From: CAYMOV01 sp964392085
GTDB lineage: Bacteria; Oederibacteriota; Muellerivitia; Muellerivitales; Muellerivitaceae
Reading direction: 5' to 3'
Length of the DNA: 50,531 nucleotides
NCBI GenBank assembly: GCA_964392085.1
Contig: CAYMOV010000009.1
Span: 1-50,531, forward strand
Shown: positions 1 to 8,335 of the stretch, piece by piece
Layout: every line of letters begins with the position of its first letter
How positions within the stretch are numbered: position 1 is the stretch's first letter
Program-made: the position numbers and the translations under genes
The notes under the pieces: model-generated
The model's input: only the letters and a program-made list of their open reading frames with translations
What the model was told of the DNA's origin: nothing
Databases searched by the model: none

Positions 1-1054
1 ATCTGCTCCTTAACTTGGCGCCGCCCACGGGGCCCGCCACGGCCTCGACGGTGTTCTCATCGATCACCCGGGCCTTCAACGTCAATTTCGAGTCGAGGTT
101 CAGGACACGGATCACCGAACCGGCTTTGCCGTCATCCTGGGCCTTGACTTGCGCCTCCAGGATGACATTTCCCCGCTTCACCCGACAAACCACTTCCTGC
201 CCGCGGCGGATCACCGGAGGATCCACCAGGTCCGACAACCGGACCACATCATCCGTCGCCAGGTTCCGGGAGGCGACGCGCCCCACCGCCGATTCAACGT
301 TCGTCAAGGGGTCTTGTCCCGACTGGGCCTGGGTCACCCGGCGAACCGTGAGGTCATCCCGGTCCAGCTTTTGTCCCCGTTCCACCCGGCGAACCACCAC
401 CACGGCCGGCCTTTCGACCTTCACATTGCAACGAAGGGGAACCGTGCGGAAGGGTCTCCCGTCCACGGACAGAACCGCCGTGAACAGGACCGTCCCGTCA
501 TAGCGTCCCGTCGTGGGCCTTATTTCCGAGAGGACCTGCCCTTTCGGCAGAGTCACCGAACGGCTGAATCCCTCCGAAGGCTCCAACACCACGTTGGCCG
601 CATCTTCCCCCGTGTCCTGGGCCACCCGGGACAGGATTTTCGGCAACAACCCCTTCAAGGGATAAACTTGGCTCTCCGTCGTCACCTGCTCGGTCCCTTC
701 CAGGACCACGAACTCCGATGGTTCGAAGCCGGCCTTTCTCAAGGCCACCCGCAGCGACAGGGCGTTGAGGGTGTAGGGCCTGTCGGTTGTGGGCGCCCGT
801 CCGTAGGCCACCCGACGAACCCGATCGACCTTCACCCCATCGTCTCCCTCAACCACCGCCACATCCCCCACCGATAAGAGGGGCCCAACAACCGAAACCT
901 TCTCCGGAAGCCTCAAGGTGACGGGCCGTCCTGGGCCGGCCCAAGCGGCGAAGCCGCCCAACCCTACGAGACCCAGGAAACCGAACCCGGCGGCCTGTAA
1001 AAGCCGGAACCCGACCGCGCTTCCCCTCAAATTCAGGAATCCCCTTTTCGTCAA
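1..1054 (-). CDS. flgA: FlgA, flagellar P-ring assembly chaperone (3' end outside window)
   Basis: Periplasmic chaperone that assembles FlgI into the P ring around the flagellar rod. I read 351 codons from a TTG at 1054 that overlaps the flgG stop (TTGA). No stop is reached before the window edge, so the C-terminus is missing or within a few residues. Residues 1-39 hold a hydrophobic export signal ending near AAWA. An SAF-like segment follows (RRVERGQKL near 222-230, then GRVASRNLATDDVVRLSDL near 258-276). The tail VVCRVKRGNVILEAQVKA and VLNLDSKLTLKARV (289-330) is the conserved FlgA C-terminal beta domain. It directly follows flgF-flgG, the common order flgF-flgG-flgA-flgH-flgI. Start certainty is moderate; family assignment is firm. 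Confidence 0.9.
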   Translation of the reverse strand, partial: MTKRGFLNLRGSAVGFRLLQAAGFGFLGLVGLGGFAAWAGPGRPVTLRLPEKVSVVGPLLSVGDVAVVEGDDGVKVDRVRRVAYGRAPTTDRPYTLNALSLRVALRKAGFEPSEFVVLEGTEQVTTESQVYPLKGLLPKILSRVAQDTGEDAANVVLEPSEGFSRSVTLPKGQVLSEIRPTTGRYDGTVLFTAVLSVDGRPFRTVPLRCNVKVERPAVVVVRRVERGQKLDRDDLTVRRVTQAQSGQDPLTNVESAVGRVASRNLATDDVVRLSDLVDPPVIRRGQEVVCRVKRGNVILEAQVKAQDDGKAGSVIRVLNLDSKLTLKARVIDENTVEAVAGPVGGAKLRSR

Positions 1055-1851
1055 CGCTTCATCGTCGAAGCGGCGCTCAACATGTCATCGGAGGTTTGGA
1101 CGGCGCGGGAATTCAACTCATAGGACCTTTGGGCCACGATCATCTTGACCATCTCGTCCACGACGTCGACGTTTGAGGTCTCCAAGGCGCCTTGTTGGAT
1201 GGGCGGATAGCCGTCCACTCCGGGTTGTCCGTCGATCGGGTCCCCGGAAGCCACGGTTGCCCTGAAAACATTGTGACCCAGGGCCTCCAAACCGGCCGGA
1301 TTGACGAAGTGGGAAACCTCCAGCTGGCCCAAATCCACCGGGGTATTCGGGTTGGTCGCCAGGGCGGCCTGGATATGGCCGTCGGCGGTCACCGTGATGG
1401 TTTGGGTATCCGGCGGGATCTGGATTTGGGGATCCAACATATAACCGTCGGCGGTCACCACGTTCCCTTGGCCGTCCTGGCGGAAGGACCCGTCCTTGGT
1501 GTAGACCGTCTCGCCGTCGGCCCGGGTCACCTTGAAGAAGTAACCGGCTCCGTTGGAATCCTCAATCATGAGGTCCAGGGGATTATTCGTGGTCTGGACG
1601 GGGCCCTGGGTGAAAATACGGGTCGTGGAGACCGGCTTCACACCCTCACCCACCTGGATCCCGACGGGAACCGTCGTGTCCCTTGTGGCCGGGGCGCCCG
1701 CGGGCTTGACGTTGAGGTACAAAAGGTCCTGGAAATCGACCCTCTGCTTCTTGAACCCGTTCGTGTTGACGTTGGCCAGGTTGTTGGAAATAACGTCAAT
1801 ATTCATCTGTTGTGCGAGCATCCCCGTCGCGGCGGTGTACAACGACTGCAT
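1051..1851 (-). CDS. flgG: FlgG, distal flagellar rod protein
   Basis: Structural protein of the distal rod, secreted through the flagellar export gate. The 266-residue protein begins MQSLYTAATGMLAQQ and carries the N-terminal rod/hook signature NNLANVNTNGFKKQR. It ends with the matching C-terminal helix SNVDVVDEMVKMIVAQRSYE...STMKR. The open frame extends 54 codons further upstream, but that part is Arg/Gly-rich and unlike FlgG. AAGGAGG a few bases before the ATG at 1851 fixes the start. The last bases overlap the flgA start. A 196-base gap separates it from flgF, wider than elsewhere in these flagellar clusters. Confidence 0.96.
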   Translation of the reverse strand: MQSLYTAATGMLAQQMNIDVISNNLANVNTNGFKKQRVDFQDLLYLNVKPAGAPATRDTTVPVGIQVGEGVKPVSTTRIFTQGPVQTTNNPLDLMIEDSNGAGYFFKVTRADGETVYTKDGSFRQDGQGNVVTADGYMLDPQIQIPPDTQTITVTADGHIQAALATNPNTPVDLGQLEVSHFVNPAGLEALGHNVFRATVASGDPIDGQPGVDGYPPIQQGALETSNVDVVDEMVKMIVAQRSYELNSRAVQTSDDMLSAASTMKR

Positions 1852-2047
1852 AAAGCCTCCTTGCGTGTCCGGGGCGCCCCTGCAGAGGCAGCCCAAACCC
1901 CGCATCGTGTCCCCCGCCTCGGTCATTCGGCGGTGGAAACGGCCCCTGCATCGCAGTCCGGCCGTTGTGAAACGATCCCGGGGCCGAGTCACGGCCACCA
2001 GGACCAGGTTCAAGAATCAAAACAACGCGTCAAGCGGTCTCACCCGA
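1852..2047 (-). other. Unexplained 196-base gap between flgF and flgG
   Basis: Neighbouring flagellar genes usually overlap or lie within about 90 bases of each other, but here nearly 200 bases separate them. On the minus strand the segment contains TTGACG followed by an AT-rich stretch. I cannot find a convincing -10 box or a sigma-28 type element. The open frame of flgG continues through most of it, which is why an automatic caller would start flgG too early. The only clear signal is the flgG ribosome binding site at its left end. Confidence 0.4.
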
Positions 2048-2851
2048 TTAACTGGTGAAACCCGTACCCTCGTTCATGCTCCCCACGCTCGTCGCGGCTT
2101 TCGTCATCACCTCATCCATGGTCGTGATGATTTTGGCGTTGAGGTCGTAGGCCCTGGCCACGTCGATCATGTCCACCATCTCACGGACGCCGTTCACGTT
2201 GGACTGTTCCACGAAACCCTGCTGGACCTGCACCGAATCGGGCTCAAAATTAACCTTGACCCCCTCCGGCACCGAATAAAGCGAGTGTCCGGCCTTTTGA
2301 AGCGCGGCCTCGTCGGGAACCGTCACCAACCGAAGCTGGTCCTGCGCCTTGCCGTCGACGGAAAGGTTGCCTTCCTCATCCACGGTGACTTGGGACCCGT
2401 CGATGAAGATTTCGCTGGCTCGACCCTGGACCGGGTACCCATCCTGGGTCACCAACCGGCCATCCCCATCCAGGCTGAAATTTCCGGCCCGGGTCAAGAG
2501 CGTCTGGCCGTGGGGCCCCTTCACCGCGAAAAAACCCGGGCCCGTCAGGGCGAAATCGAGGGGGTTCTTCGTCTCCACCCGGGGGCCTTGGGAATAATCC
2601 GTCGCCACTTCCTGCGGGACCACGCCGCCGCCCATGAACCCGATAGTCGGGCGGAGCTCAGCGGTCCCGTCCAAAAGCTTCATGTGCTGGTCCTGGATCC
2701 GCGCGAAAAGGTGCGTCGGGAAGGCCAAATCGACCGATCGGTTCTGCTTGAACCCAACCGTGGTCAAGTTCGCCATGTTGTTCGCGATCACGTTCTGGCG
2801 ATTGAGGGCGGCGTCCATCCCCGAGGCCGCGATGTAAAGTCCGCCTGGCAT
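2048..2851 (-). CDS. flgF: FlgF-type proximal rod protein (FlgG family)
   Basis: Rod protein of the FlgF/FlgG family, 267 residues. It starts MPGGLYIAASGMDAALNRQ, with the N-terminal signature NVIANNMANLTTVGFKQNRS. The C-terminal helix is EQSNVNGVREMVDMIDVARA. An in-frame Met lies 7 codons upstream, but AGAGGA sits about 5 bases before the ATG at 2851, so the shorter start is chosen. FlgF and FlgG are paralogues. This copy is called FlgF because it comes first and FlgG second in the usual flgF-flgG-flgA order, and because the second copy keeps the more canonical FlgG start (MQSLYTAATGM). It follows two outer-membrane protein genes rather than flagellar genes. Confidence 0.88.
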   Translation of the reverse strand: MPGGLYIAASGMDAALNRQNVIANNMANLTTVGFKQNRSVDLAFPTHLFARIQDQHMKLLDGTAELRPTIGFMGGGVVPQEVATDYSQGPRVETKNPLDFALTGPGFFAVKGPHGQTLLTRAGNFSLDGDGRLVTQDGYPVQGRASEIFIDGSQVTVDEEGNLSVDGKAQDQLRLVTVPDEAALQKAGHSLYSVPEGVKVNFEPDSVQVQQGFVEQSNVNGVREMVDMIDVARAYDLNAKIITTMDEVMTKAATSVGSMNEGTGFTS

Positions 2852-2889
2852 TCCGTCCTCTTTCCGCCCCAAAGGGCCCTTCGCGCTTC

Positions 2890-2915
2890 ACCCGTCGGCC
2901 CTCAGGGGCCGGGGC
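2890..2915 (-). terminator. GC-rich hairpin after the PorV-like gene
   Basis: The short gap between the end of the PorV-like gene and flgF contains CGGCCC-CTGA-GGGCCG on the minus strand, a perfect 6-bp stem with a 4-base loop. No run of T follows, so it is at best a weak or Rho-assisted terminator or an mRNA-end stabiliser. Confidence 0.4.
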
Positions 2916-2929
2916 ACCGGCAACCTGAA

Positions 2930-4573
2930 TTACTGTTTCAAGGCCGGTTTGGCGCCTTGCGCGTTCGTGGCTTTTTTAGCGTCCGCGGGATCCGTGCCCG
3001 CACCCGCCGTGGCCGTCGACAGGGCGTTGTAAGGCAACGCCACCGCCGGAACCTCAGCCGAAAGACGGCTTTCGGACCCATCCAGACCCACGGAGCTGTA
3101 TTTAAAGAAGTATTTTTGCCCCACCTTCAACTTGCGGACCAGGTAGGACGGGACGTTTGAAAGGGCTTGGGCGTTCACCTTCTCGAAGCGTCCGCCGGAA
3201 ACCTCGGACGAGTAGACATTGTAACCCCGAAGTTTCAGGGCGGCCGGATCGCCAAAACCGCCCATGTTGGCGATTCGAGCGGCGTCCACGACCCCTTCCT
3301 TCTGCAATTGGGACTCCACCACAATCGGCGCCCCGGGGGCCGCCGTTGTGATCGCCACCGCTTCCCTCGAATATTGGCTTTCCACGGAGGGCCGGGTATT
3401 GGTGACAGAGGTCACCACGAAGTAGTACCGGGTGTTCTTTTCCAGGCCCTTGACGGCGTAGTAGTTGGACTTGACCGGCCGTTGGTTGATCCGGACATAT
3501 TCCCCGCCGCTGGTTTTGCTGAAATAAACGTTATAGCCGTCGAGATCCAGGGTCCTCGATCCGCTCCAACGAAGGGTGATGATGTCCCCCTCGACGTAAA
3601 CATTCACGCCTTCCGGCACGAAACTCTTGGCCTTGCCGAAGAAGGACTTACCAAATCTCCAAGTCCCCGAGATCCGGTGGGAGGAACCGAGGTACTGGGG
3701 ATGCCCGATGAAGGCATAGTCAATGCCCCAGGTCCGGGAGCGGTAGCTGATGCCGGCCGTGAATACACCCGCCAAGGTCTGGAAACCCGAATACCCCGTC
3801 CTCAAGCCCAGACGGTCCTCGAAGAACCACCCCTCAATACCCGTGTGCAGGACCGTGTGCTTACTGGTCGACGTGTTGGGGTCATTGAAGGAATCCAACT
3901 CGAAAGCCGCCAAAAGGTCGTCGGTAAACTCGTAGGAGAACCCACCGCGAACCCGGGTCGGCAGTTTGGTCGTGGCCCCGATTTTCTCGTTGATCGTGGT
4001 GTCGAGGTCTTCCACGGACAAGCCGAGGTTGATCTGCTTCCCAAATCGGAAATAGAGGGGTAAGTGGTACAAAAAGCCCAAGTCAACGCCTAGTCCGCTG
4101 GCGGATGCCTCGGGAAGGATCGAGGACGACACGGAGAAGTATTTGATGTTGAGCCCGACGGAGATCGACTTGTCCACCGAGAGGGGGGCGGCGAAACTTC
4201 CGTAATAGATGCGTTCCTTGAATTTCGCGCCTTCGGTATGGAAAAGTTGCTGGGTGGAAAGGCCCCAAACCAATGAGTCGGAAAAGGGTTGGACGTATCC
4301 CAAGTCGGCCAGGAACTGTTTCCCGTTCAAGAGGGCGGCGCCCATCCCGGAAATCTCGGGCCTCAAAACCTGGACCAATCCCGCGGGGTTATAAAAAACG
4401 GCCTCGGAGTCGTCGGCCACTGTGCAAAAAGCGCCGCCCATCCCTAAGGCCCTGGCCCCGACGCCCGAAACCCCGCCCTTGTCGAAATATCCGGCCCTGA
4501 CTGGGACGCTGAAGGCCAAAAGCAGCGATAGGGCTGCAATTGATTTAAGGAAAATGGATTGTTTAGAGCGCAT
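2930..4573 (-). CDS. PorV/PorQ-like outer-membrane protein with two fibronectin-III-like domains
   Basis: Predicted outer-membrane beta-barrel, 547 residues. Residues 1-27 are a signal peptide ending VRAG. The segment GVGARALGMGGAFCTVADDS, followed by AVFYNPAGL, is the hallmark of the PorV/PorQ/UPF0164 family. The barrel runs to about residue 315. Two FN3-like modules follow: about 320-410 (LRWSGSRTLDLDGYNVYFSK, TRYYFVVTSV) and about 420-520 (LKLRGYNVYSSEVSGGRFEK, KYFFKYSSVGLDGSES). A Thr/Ala-rich tail ends the protein. Its start overlaps the end of the preceding PorV-like gene by 11 bases, so the two are translationally coupled. PorV homologues shuttle secreted proteins in the type IX system. 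I see no other T9SS genes here, so function is unproven. Confidence 0.8.
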   Translation of the reverse strand: MRSKQSIFLKSIAALSLLLAFSVPVRAGYFDKGGVSGVGARALGMGGAFCTVADDSEAVFYNPAGLVQVLRPEISGMGAALLNGKQFLADLGYVQPFSDSLVWGLSTQQLFHTEGAKFKERIYYGSFAAPLSVDKSISVGLNIKYFSVSSSILPEASASGLGVDLGFLYHLPLYFRFGKQINLGLSVEDLDTTINEKIGATTKLPTRVRGGFSYEFTDDLLAAFELDSFNDPNTSTSKHTVLHTGIEGWFFEDRLGLRTGYSGFQTLAGVFTAGISYRSRTWGIDYAFIGHPQYLGSSHRISGTWRFGKSFFGKAKSFVPEGVNVYVEGDIITLRWSGSRTLDLDGYNVYFSKTSGGEYVRINQRPVKSNYYAVKGLEKNTRYYFVVTSVTNTRPSVESQYSREAVAITTAAPGAPIVVESQLQKEGVVDAARIANMGGFGDPAALKLRGYNVYSSEVSGGRFEKVNAQALSNVPSYLVRKLKVGQKYFFKYSSVGLDGSESRLSAEVPAVALPYNALSTATAGAGTDPADAKKATNAQGAKPALKQ

Positions 4574-6701
4574 TGGGCTTCACGGTCTCCCCATTGATCC
4601 GGACCTCGGAAAGTCCGATCAACTGTTCACGAGTGATGCGGCCGTTCGAGTAGTTCGCCGCGGCGCCGGAGGGCGTCCGAAGGCTCAACTCATTCTTGCC
4701 GTAAAACACCTTCGTTTCGATTTCCGGCACTCCGGTGCCCACCGTCCGGACGGTGGTCTTCATCACTTCGGCCGCCTCTTGGTAGATGAACGGCACGTAC
4801 GTCAAATTCGAGCGGTAAGTCACCGCCACTACACGCTCGTTCCGATCGTTGGTGTCGAAATGGGCGTTGAGGAGCTGATCCGCCGCCAAGTTCCGCAATC
4901 CGAGGAGTGGTACGGTCCCCGCCTCAGGCACGGTTGTATTACCCGTGGCGTCAAGGGAGGTGGCCGGACCCGTCGGGGCCGTCGCATTGACCGTATTGGA
5001 GCCGCCCTCCGGCGGCGCCAACAGTTTTTTCAGGGCGTCTCGGGCCGTTGAAGCCAAACGCTGGCTTTCTTGGGCCAAAAGAGCCGCCTGTTGTTGTCGC
5101 AGATTATACAATTTGCGGGGGTCCTTCGCAACTTCGGGTGATCCCACGCTCAGGATTTCGACGGTTTGGACCTCCGTCGACCCTACATGCCCTAGGTTAT
5201 CCCTCACCTGGAAGGCCCAGGTATAGACCCCGGAAGGCAGGGGCTCATAACTGTCTTGTTCCCCAGCCCAAACCACGCGGGTGGGGGGGGTTCCACGGCC
5301 CTTGAGCCCCCGGACCAACTTGTTGTTTTTGTCGTAAATCAACAGGCTCCAACGGTCCACCGTGACGTCCTCGCTGGTATCCAGGAGGAATTCGGCCTTT
5401 TCACCCCGGGATGGGGCAAACGCGGCAGGGGCCACCTTCGCTGAGACTGTTGGGGGAGGGGGTTCCGGTTCACCCCCGAATCGGTAGGTCAGGCCTATGT
5501 GGAACTTTTCGAAGTTGATGCCTTGGTCGGAATAGGTGCCGATCGCGGATCCCGACTGGAGATCCGACGATCCACTGACGGGCTGGAGCAAGGCCAAATC
5601 GGTCTGGAGGTTCCCGGAAAGGGCCCTGACGCTCAACCCGAGGCTCATGGTGCCGGGACGGGACATCGGAGTGGAATACCCTCCCCGGATCCCCAAAATG
5701 TCATGCATAAACCAGAATTCCGTCCCGAAACGGATGATCTTGTTCTCATCGGATCCGAATCGCGGATCGGAGATTTGGTCGAAATCCAGGGCCGTGATGT
5801 TACGGACCTTGAACAGGATGTTGTTCTTGTAGGCCAAGCCCAGCGTGATTTCGGGGGGGATTTGGCTTTCATAACCCGGGCCAAGGTCGTAAGAAACGCC
5901 GGAAGGGCTGGTAAGTTGGAGACCATCCAGAAACTGGACCCGGGACACCAAGTCCTTCAGGCTCAATCCAATCCGCAATTCCTGGGAATATTTCGTGATG
6001 GGAATACGGTACAGGAATCCCAAGCCAACCCCGAATCCGCTGACACGGATCGGGTTGGATAAGGCCGCTTCCAGCGGTCCCATGGGCGTGGTTTGTTGCC
6101 CGAAATACCGGATGAAATACCGGTCATTGGTGATCCGCTCGACGTTGACGCCCATCGAAAAGTTTCGGGCCGCCGAAAACCGGGCGGAATAAGTGAAAAC
6201 CATCTCGTCCTGTTGGAACGTGGGGTTCAACAGGTAACTGCCTTCCTTCCGAAGGTCCGAGGAGAGGACCGCGTCCCCCGCGAAAAAATCCCTTTGGGGA
6301 TGGAAGGGCCTGAAAAGCGAGAAACCGAGCGTGTTTTCTTTGGCGATCGGGAATATGAACTGCATGGACGCGTAGTAGGGTGGGCCGAAGGCGAGGTTGT
6401 CCTGGGCATGCCTTTGGAAGTAAACCGGTGCGCTGGAAAGCGCCAATGTATAGGTGGGGATTTGGACCAGTCCCGCGGGGTTCCAATAAACAGCCGACGC
6501 GTCGTCCGCGACGGCCACAAAGGCTCCGCCCATACCCATGGCCCGGGGACCGATGCCGAAGGTTTCTTTTCGCCCAAAAATCAGGTCTTGGGTCTGGGCT
6601 TGGGTCCCTTCGACCCAAACCATGCCCAGGGCGAAGGCCGCTAGGCACAGGGCCCAACGGAGCCGTGAATTTCGAAGTCCGTTCTTCGGTTCGTGGTTCA
6701 C
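4563..6701 (-). CDS. PorV/PorQ-like outer-membrane protein with C-terminal FlgD-like Ig domain
   Basis: Large outer-membrane protein, 712 residues, GTG start with AAGGA about 9 bases upstream. A signal peptide (residues 1-36, ending TQAQ) precedes the family signature FGIGPRAMGMGGAFVAVADD and AVYWNPAGL. Barrel-like sequence continues to about 420. A FlgD/CHU_C-like Ig domain follows (about 440-520: LLIYDKNNKLVRGLKGRG, PLPSGVYTWAFQVRDNLGH). After that come an Ala/Gln-rich helix and an unrecognised C-terminal region with VPFIYQEAAEVMKTTVRTVG and ITREQLIGLSEVRINGE. It lies between the flagellar operon tail and flgF, coupled to a second PorV-like gene. A role in secretion or surface display is inferred from the family only. 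Confidence 0.78.
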   Translation of the reverse strand: MNHEPKNGLRNSRLRWALCLAAFALGMVWVEGTQAQTQDLIFGRKETFGIGPRAMGMGGAFVAVADDASAVYWNPAGLVQIPTYTLALSSAPVYFQRHAQDNLAFGPPYYASMQFIFPIAKENTLGFSLFRPFHPQRDFFAGDAVLSSDLRKEGSYLLNPTFQQDEMVFTYSARFSAARNFSMGVNVERITNDRYFIRYFGQQTTPMGPLEAALSNPIRVSGFGVGLGFLYRIPITKYSQELRIGLSLKDLVSRVQFLDGLQLTSPSGVSYDLGPGYESQIPPEITLGLAYKNNILFKVRNITALDFDQISDPRFGSDENKIIRFGTEFWFMHDILGIRGGYSTPMSRPGTMSLGLSVRALSGNLQTDLALLQPVSGSSDLQSGSAIGTYSDQGINFEKFHIGLTYRFGGEPEPPPPTVSAKVAPAAFAPSRGEKAEFLLDTSEDVTVDRWSLLIYDKNNKLVRGLKGRGTPPTRVVWAGEQDSYEPLPSGVYTWAFQVRDNLGHVGSTEVQTVEILSVGSPEVAKDPRKLYNLRQQQAALLAQESQRLASTARDALKKLLAPPEGGSNTVNATAPTGPATSLDATGNTTVPEAGTVPLLGLRNLAADQLLNAHFDTNDRNERVVAVTYRSNLTYVPFIYQEAAEVMKTTVRTVGTGVPEIETKVFYGKNELSLRTPSGAAANYSNGRITREQLIGLSEVRINGETVKPNAL

Positions 6702-6782
6702 CTTGTCGGTCCTTTCACCCTCCCGTCGGGAGGATGTTCATTGATCACCCGGTCCCTAGGGGGGACGGGCCGAGGGTCTCCG
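6702..6782 (-). terminator. Hairpins between the flagellar operon tail and the PorV-like genes
   Basis: Two short inverted repeats occupy this gap: CCTCCC-GTC-GGGAGG near 6719-6733 and GTCCC-TAGGG-GGGAC near 6751-6766. Neither is followed by a T run on the minus strand. They could mark the end or a partial stop of the flagellar transcript before the outer-membrane genes, but read-through is equally possible. Confidence 0.4.
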
Positions 6783-7091
6783 CTACTTCAAGTTCGACTT
6801 TTGCCGTTCCGCCCGATGGACCGCCACCAGGATTTCAGCCACCACCTGGTACAGTTCAGCGGGAACATCCTGCCCGACATCGATGACCTCAAGCGCCTCG
6901 ACCAAAAACCGGTCCTCACGGATTGGAACACCGTGCGTCCTGGCCAAACCCAGGATCTTTTCAGCCAGTAAGCCCTTTCCCTTGGCGGTGACCCGGGGGG
7001 CCCGCATCTGCCCCTTCTCGTAACGCAAGGCCACGGCCTTCAAACGTCCCTTTTCCGGCTCCTCCGCTGGTCGCCTACCTGGAAGGGCCAT
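6783..7091 (-). CDS. FlhB C-terminal-like protein (FlhX/YlqH type)
   Basis: A 102-residue soluble protein matching only the cytoplasmic C-terminal part of FlhB. The run QMRAPRVTAKGKGLLAEKI aligns with KMRAPTVVAKGERVVAERI of the full FlhB encoded at 16188-17243, and VPAELYQVVAEILVAVHR aligns with IPGDLFEAVAEVLAFVYR. The NPTH cleavage motif and the four membrane helices are absent. Such FlhB-like proteins (YlqH in Bacillus, FlhX in Helicobacter) can stand in for the cleaved FlhB C-domain in export-specificity switching. The preceding FliK-C-like gene ends one base before its start, as in ylqG-ylqH. Assignment is firm at family level; the exact role here is inferred. Confidence 0.85.
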   Translation of the reverse strand: MALPGRRPAEEPEKGRLKAVALRYEKGQMRAPRVTAKGKGLLAEKILGLARTHGVPIREDRFLVEALEVIDVGQDVPAELYQVVAEILVAVHRAERQKSNLK

Positions 7092-7092
7092 T

Positions 7093-7710
7093 TTAACCCC
7101 TCACGCTCATGCTGTAACCGGACGGCGGCCGAAGCGGTTTGGCCATCCACTGAACCGGGTGGACCCACTCAAATCCACCGGCGGTGAGGCGCCCGACGAC
7201 CTGGGACACAAGGTCTTTTTGGGCCGCCCCCGGGGCGCCGCCCTCCACGTAAAGCTGGATGGCCAAGCGTTTCCCCTGAAGGTGGATTCCCCACTGGAAT
7301 CGGCCCACCTGATCCGTTACGGTTTCCACCAGGAAGTAAACCGGCCGGGAAGTCCCGGGCGTCCGATCTTTCTTCCCCCAAAAGGCCTCCACCCTCAGCA
7401 GGCCGCCCTCTCCCCCGAAGGCGAGGGGCACGAACGCCGACAGATAGCCCCCATCCCCGGGGGAAGCGGGAAGGGGCTCCTGGGGATCCTCCTGGGATCC
7501 GGAAGCCTTTTCCCACGTCACTCGAACCCGATCGCCCTTCCCCAAACCTTCGGCACCCTTGACCTCCAGGGCCCCCCCCTCCACCGAGACCCGGTACCGA
7601 CCCGGCCCCAGGATCGCCTCGACCCGCCCTAGTCCCAACCCCTCGGCGGAAGGCAAACGGCCCTCCTTCACTAAACCCAACGCCGTCACGGGGACCGGCG
7701 GCTCCATCAA
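7093..7710 (-). CDS. FliK C-terminal-like protein (YlqG-like)
   Basis: A 205-residue protein without signal peptide or membrane segment. The N-terminal half has OB-like beta sequence (LGKGDRVRVTWEKA). The C-terminal part has a predicted beta-helix pattern (PVYFLVETVTDQVGRFQWGI, LAIQLYVEGG, LVSQVVGRLTAGGF) that resembles the FliK C-terminal domain, which touches FlhB during the rod/hook-to-filament export switch. Similarity is by pattern only and weak. Its neighbour downstream is an FlhB-C-like protein, which supports the FliK-C interpretation. It overlaps the upstream SwrB-like gene by four bases. It is too short to be a complete hook ruler. Confidence 0.55.
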   Translation of the reverse strand: MMEPPVPVTALGLVKEGRLPSAEGLGLGRVEAILGPGRYRVSVEGGALEVKGAEGLGKGDRVRVTWEKASGSQEDPQEPLPASPGDGGYLSAFVPLAFGGEGGLLRVEAFWGKKDRTPGTSRPVYFLVETVTDQVGRFQWGIHLQGKRLAIQLYVEGGAPGAAQKDLVSQVVGRLTAGGFEWVHPVQWMAKPLRPPSGYSMSVRG

Positions 7711-8333
7711 TTGGGTGTCGTAAATCGGTTCCCCCGGAGGTTCAGGATGAGCTGAACTTCCCCGCGGGTCAAATGGGTTTTCCGGGCGATTTCCGTGACA
7801 TTGAGTTCCTTATCCGCCAAACGGTAAATCTCCTTCACCGCGTTCGTGGAGAAACCCACCGCGTTCGGCGATTCAGGCCCCTCCTCGGCGAATTCCATTT
7901 CCTCTTCAGCCGTCAAGAGCGAATCGGGTTCCACCGGGTTTCCCGAAGGCTTCGACGTCTTCTTCCGGGCCGCCTTGAGGGCTTGGGCCTTGGACTCCAG
8001 GTGTTCTTTTTCCGCGAGAACGACCGCCGCGGTCTTCTCAAGGCTTTCGAGGTTTTTACCCAACTCTTCAAGCTGCTTCCCGATCCTCACCCCGGCGGCT
8101 TCCGCCTCGCGGACCTTCCCCTGTAGCTCTCCGGAAACCTCCCCCCCCACTTGGCGGAGGGTCACCAGGAGTTCCTGGAGTCCCGAACGCAGCTCCTGGG
8201 CCTCCAGGTTCTTAAGGACCGCCTCGTCCTCCCGTCGGTTTTGGACCTTTTGCGACGCGTAATGGAAAAGGAACAAGAAACCGAACAAAAGCGCGGCGTC
8301 CAAAAGCACTTGCAGGACCAAGAAAACCGTCAT
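7707..8333 (-). CDS. SwrB-like membrane-anchored coiled-coil protein with C-terminal HTH-like motif
   Basis: A 208-residue protein with one N-terminal membrane helix (residues 3-25, FLVLQVLLDAALLFGFLFLF). A charged coiled coil follows (about 35-125), then an acidic linker. The C-terminal helix-turn-helix-like segment is IYRLADKELNVTEIARKTHL, followed by TRGEVQLILNLR. This layout and tail match the DUF2802/DUF6115 group that includes Bacillus SwrB (YlxL), an activator of flagellar export-gate assembly encoded after sigD. Here too it lies downstream of fliA, after a DUF342 gene. A DNA-binding role is unlikely for a membrane-anchored protein of this family. Function is inferred from family and position. 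Confidence 0.7.
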   Translation of the reverse strand: MTVFLVLQVLLDAALLFGFLFLFHYASQKVQNRREDEAVLKNLEAQELRSGLQELLVTLRQVGGEVSGELQGKVREAEAAGVRIGKQLEELGKNLESLEKTAAVVLAEKEHLESKAQALKAARKKTSKPSGNPVEPDSLLTAEEEMEFAEEGPESPNAVGFSTNAVKEIYRLADKELNVTEIARKTHLTRGEVQLILNLRGNRFTTPN

Positions 8334-8335
8334 GC

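Noticed and set aside
1852..2013. N-terminal extension of FlgG to the first possible start
   Set aside because: The extension is Arg/Gly-rich and unlike any rod protein, and a strong ribosome site lies before the internal ATG at 1851.
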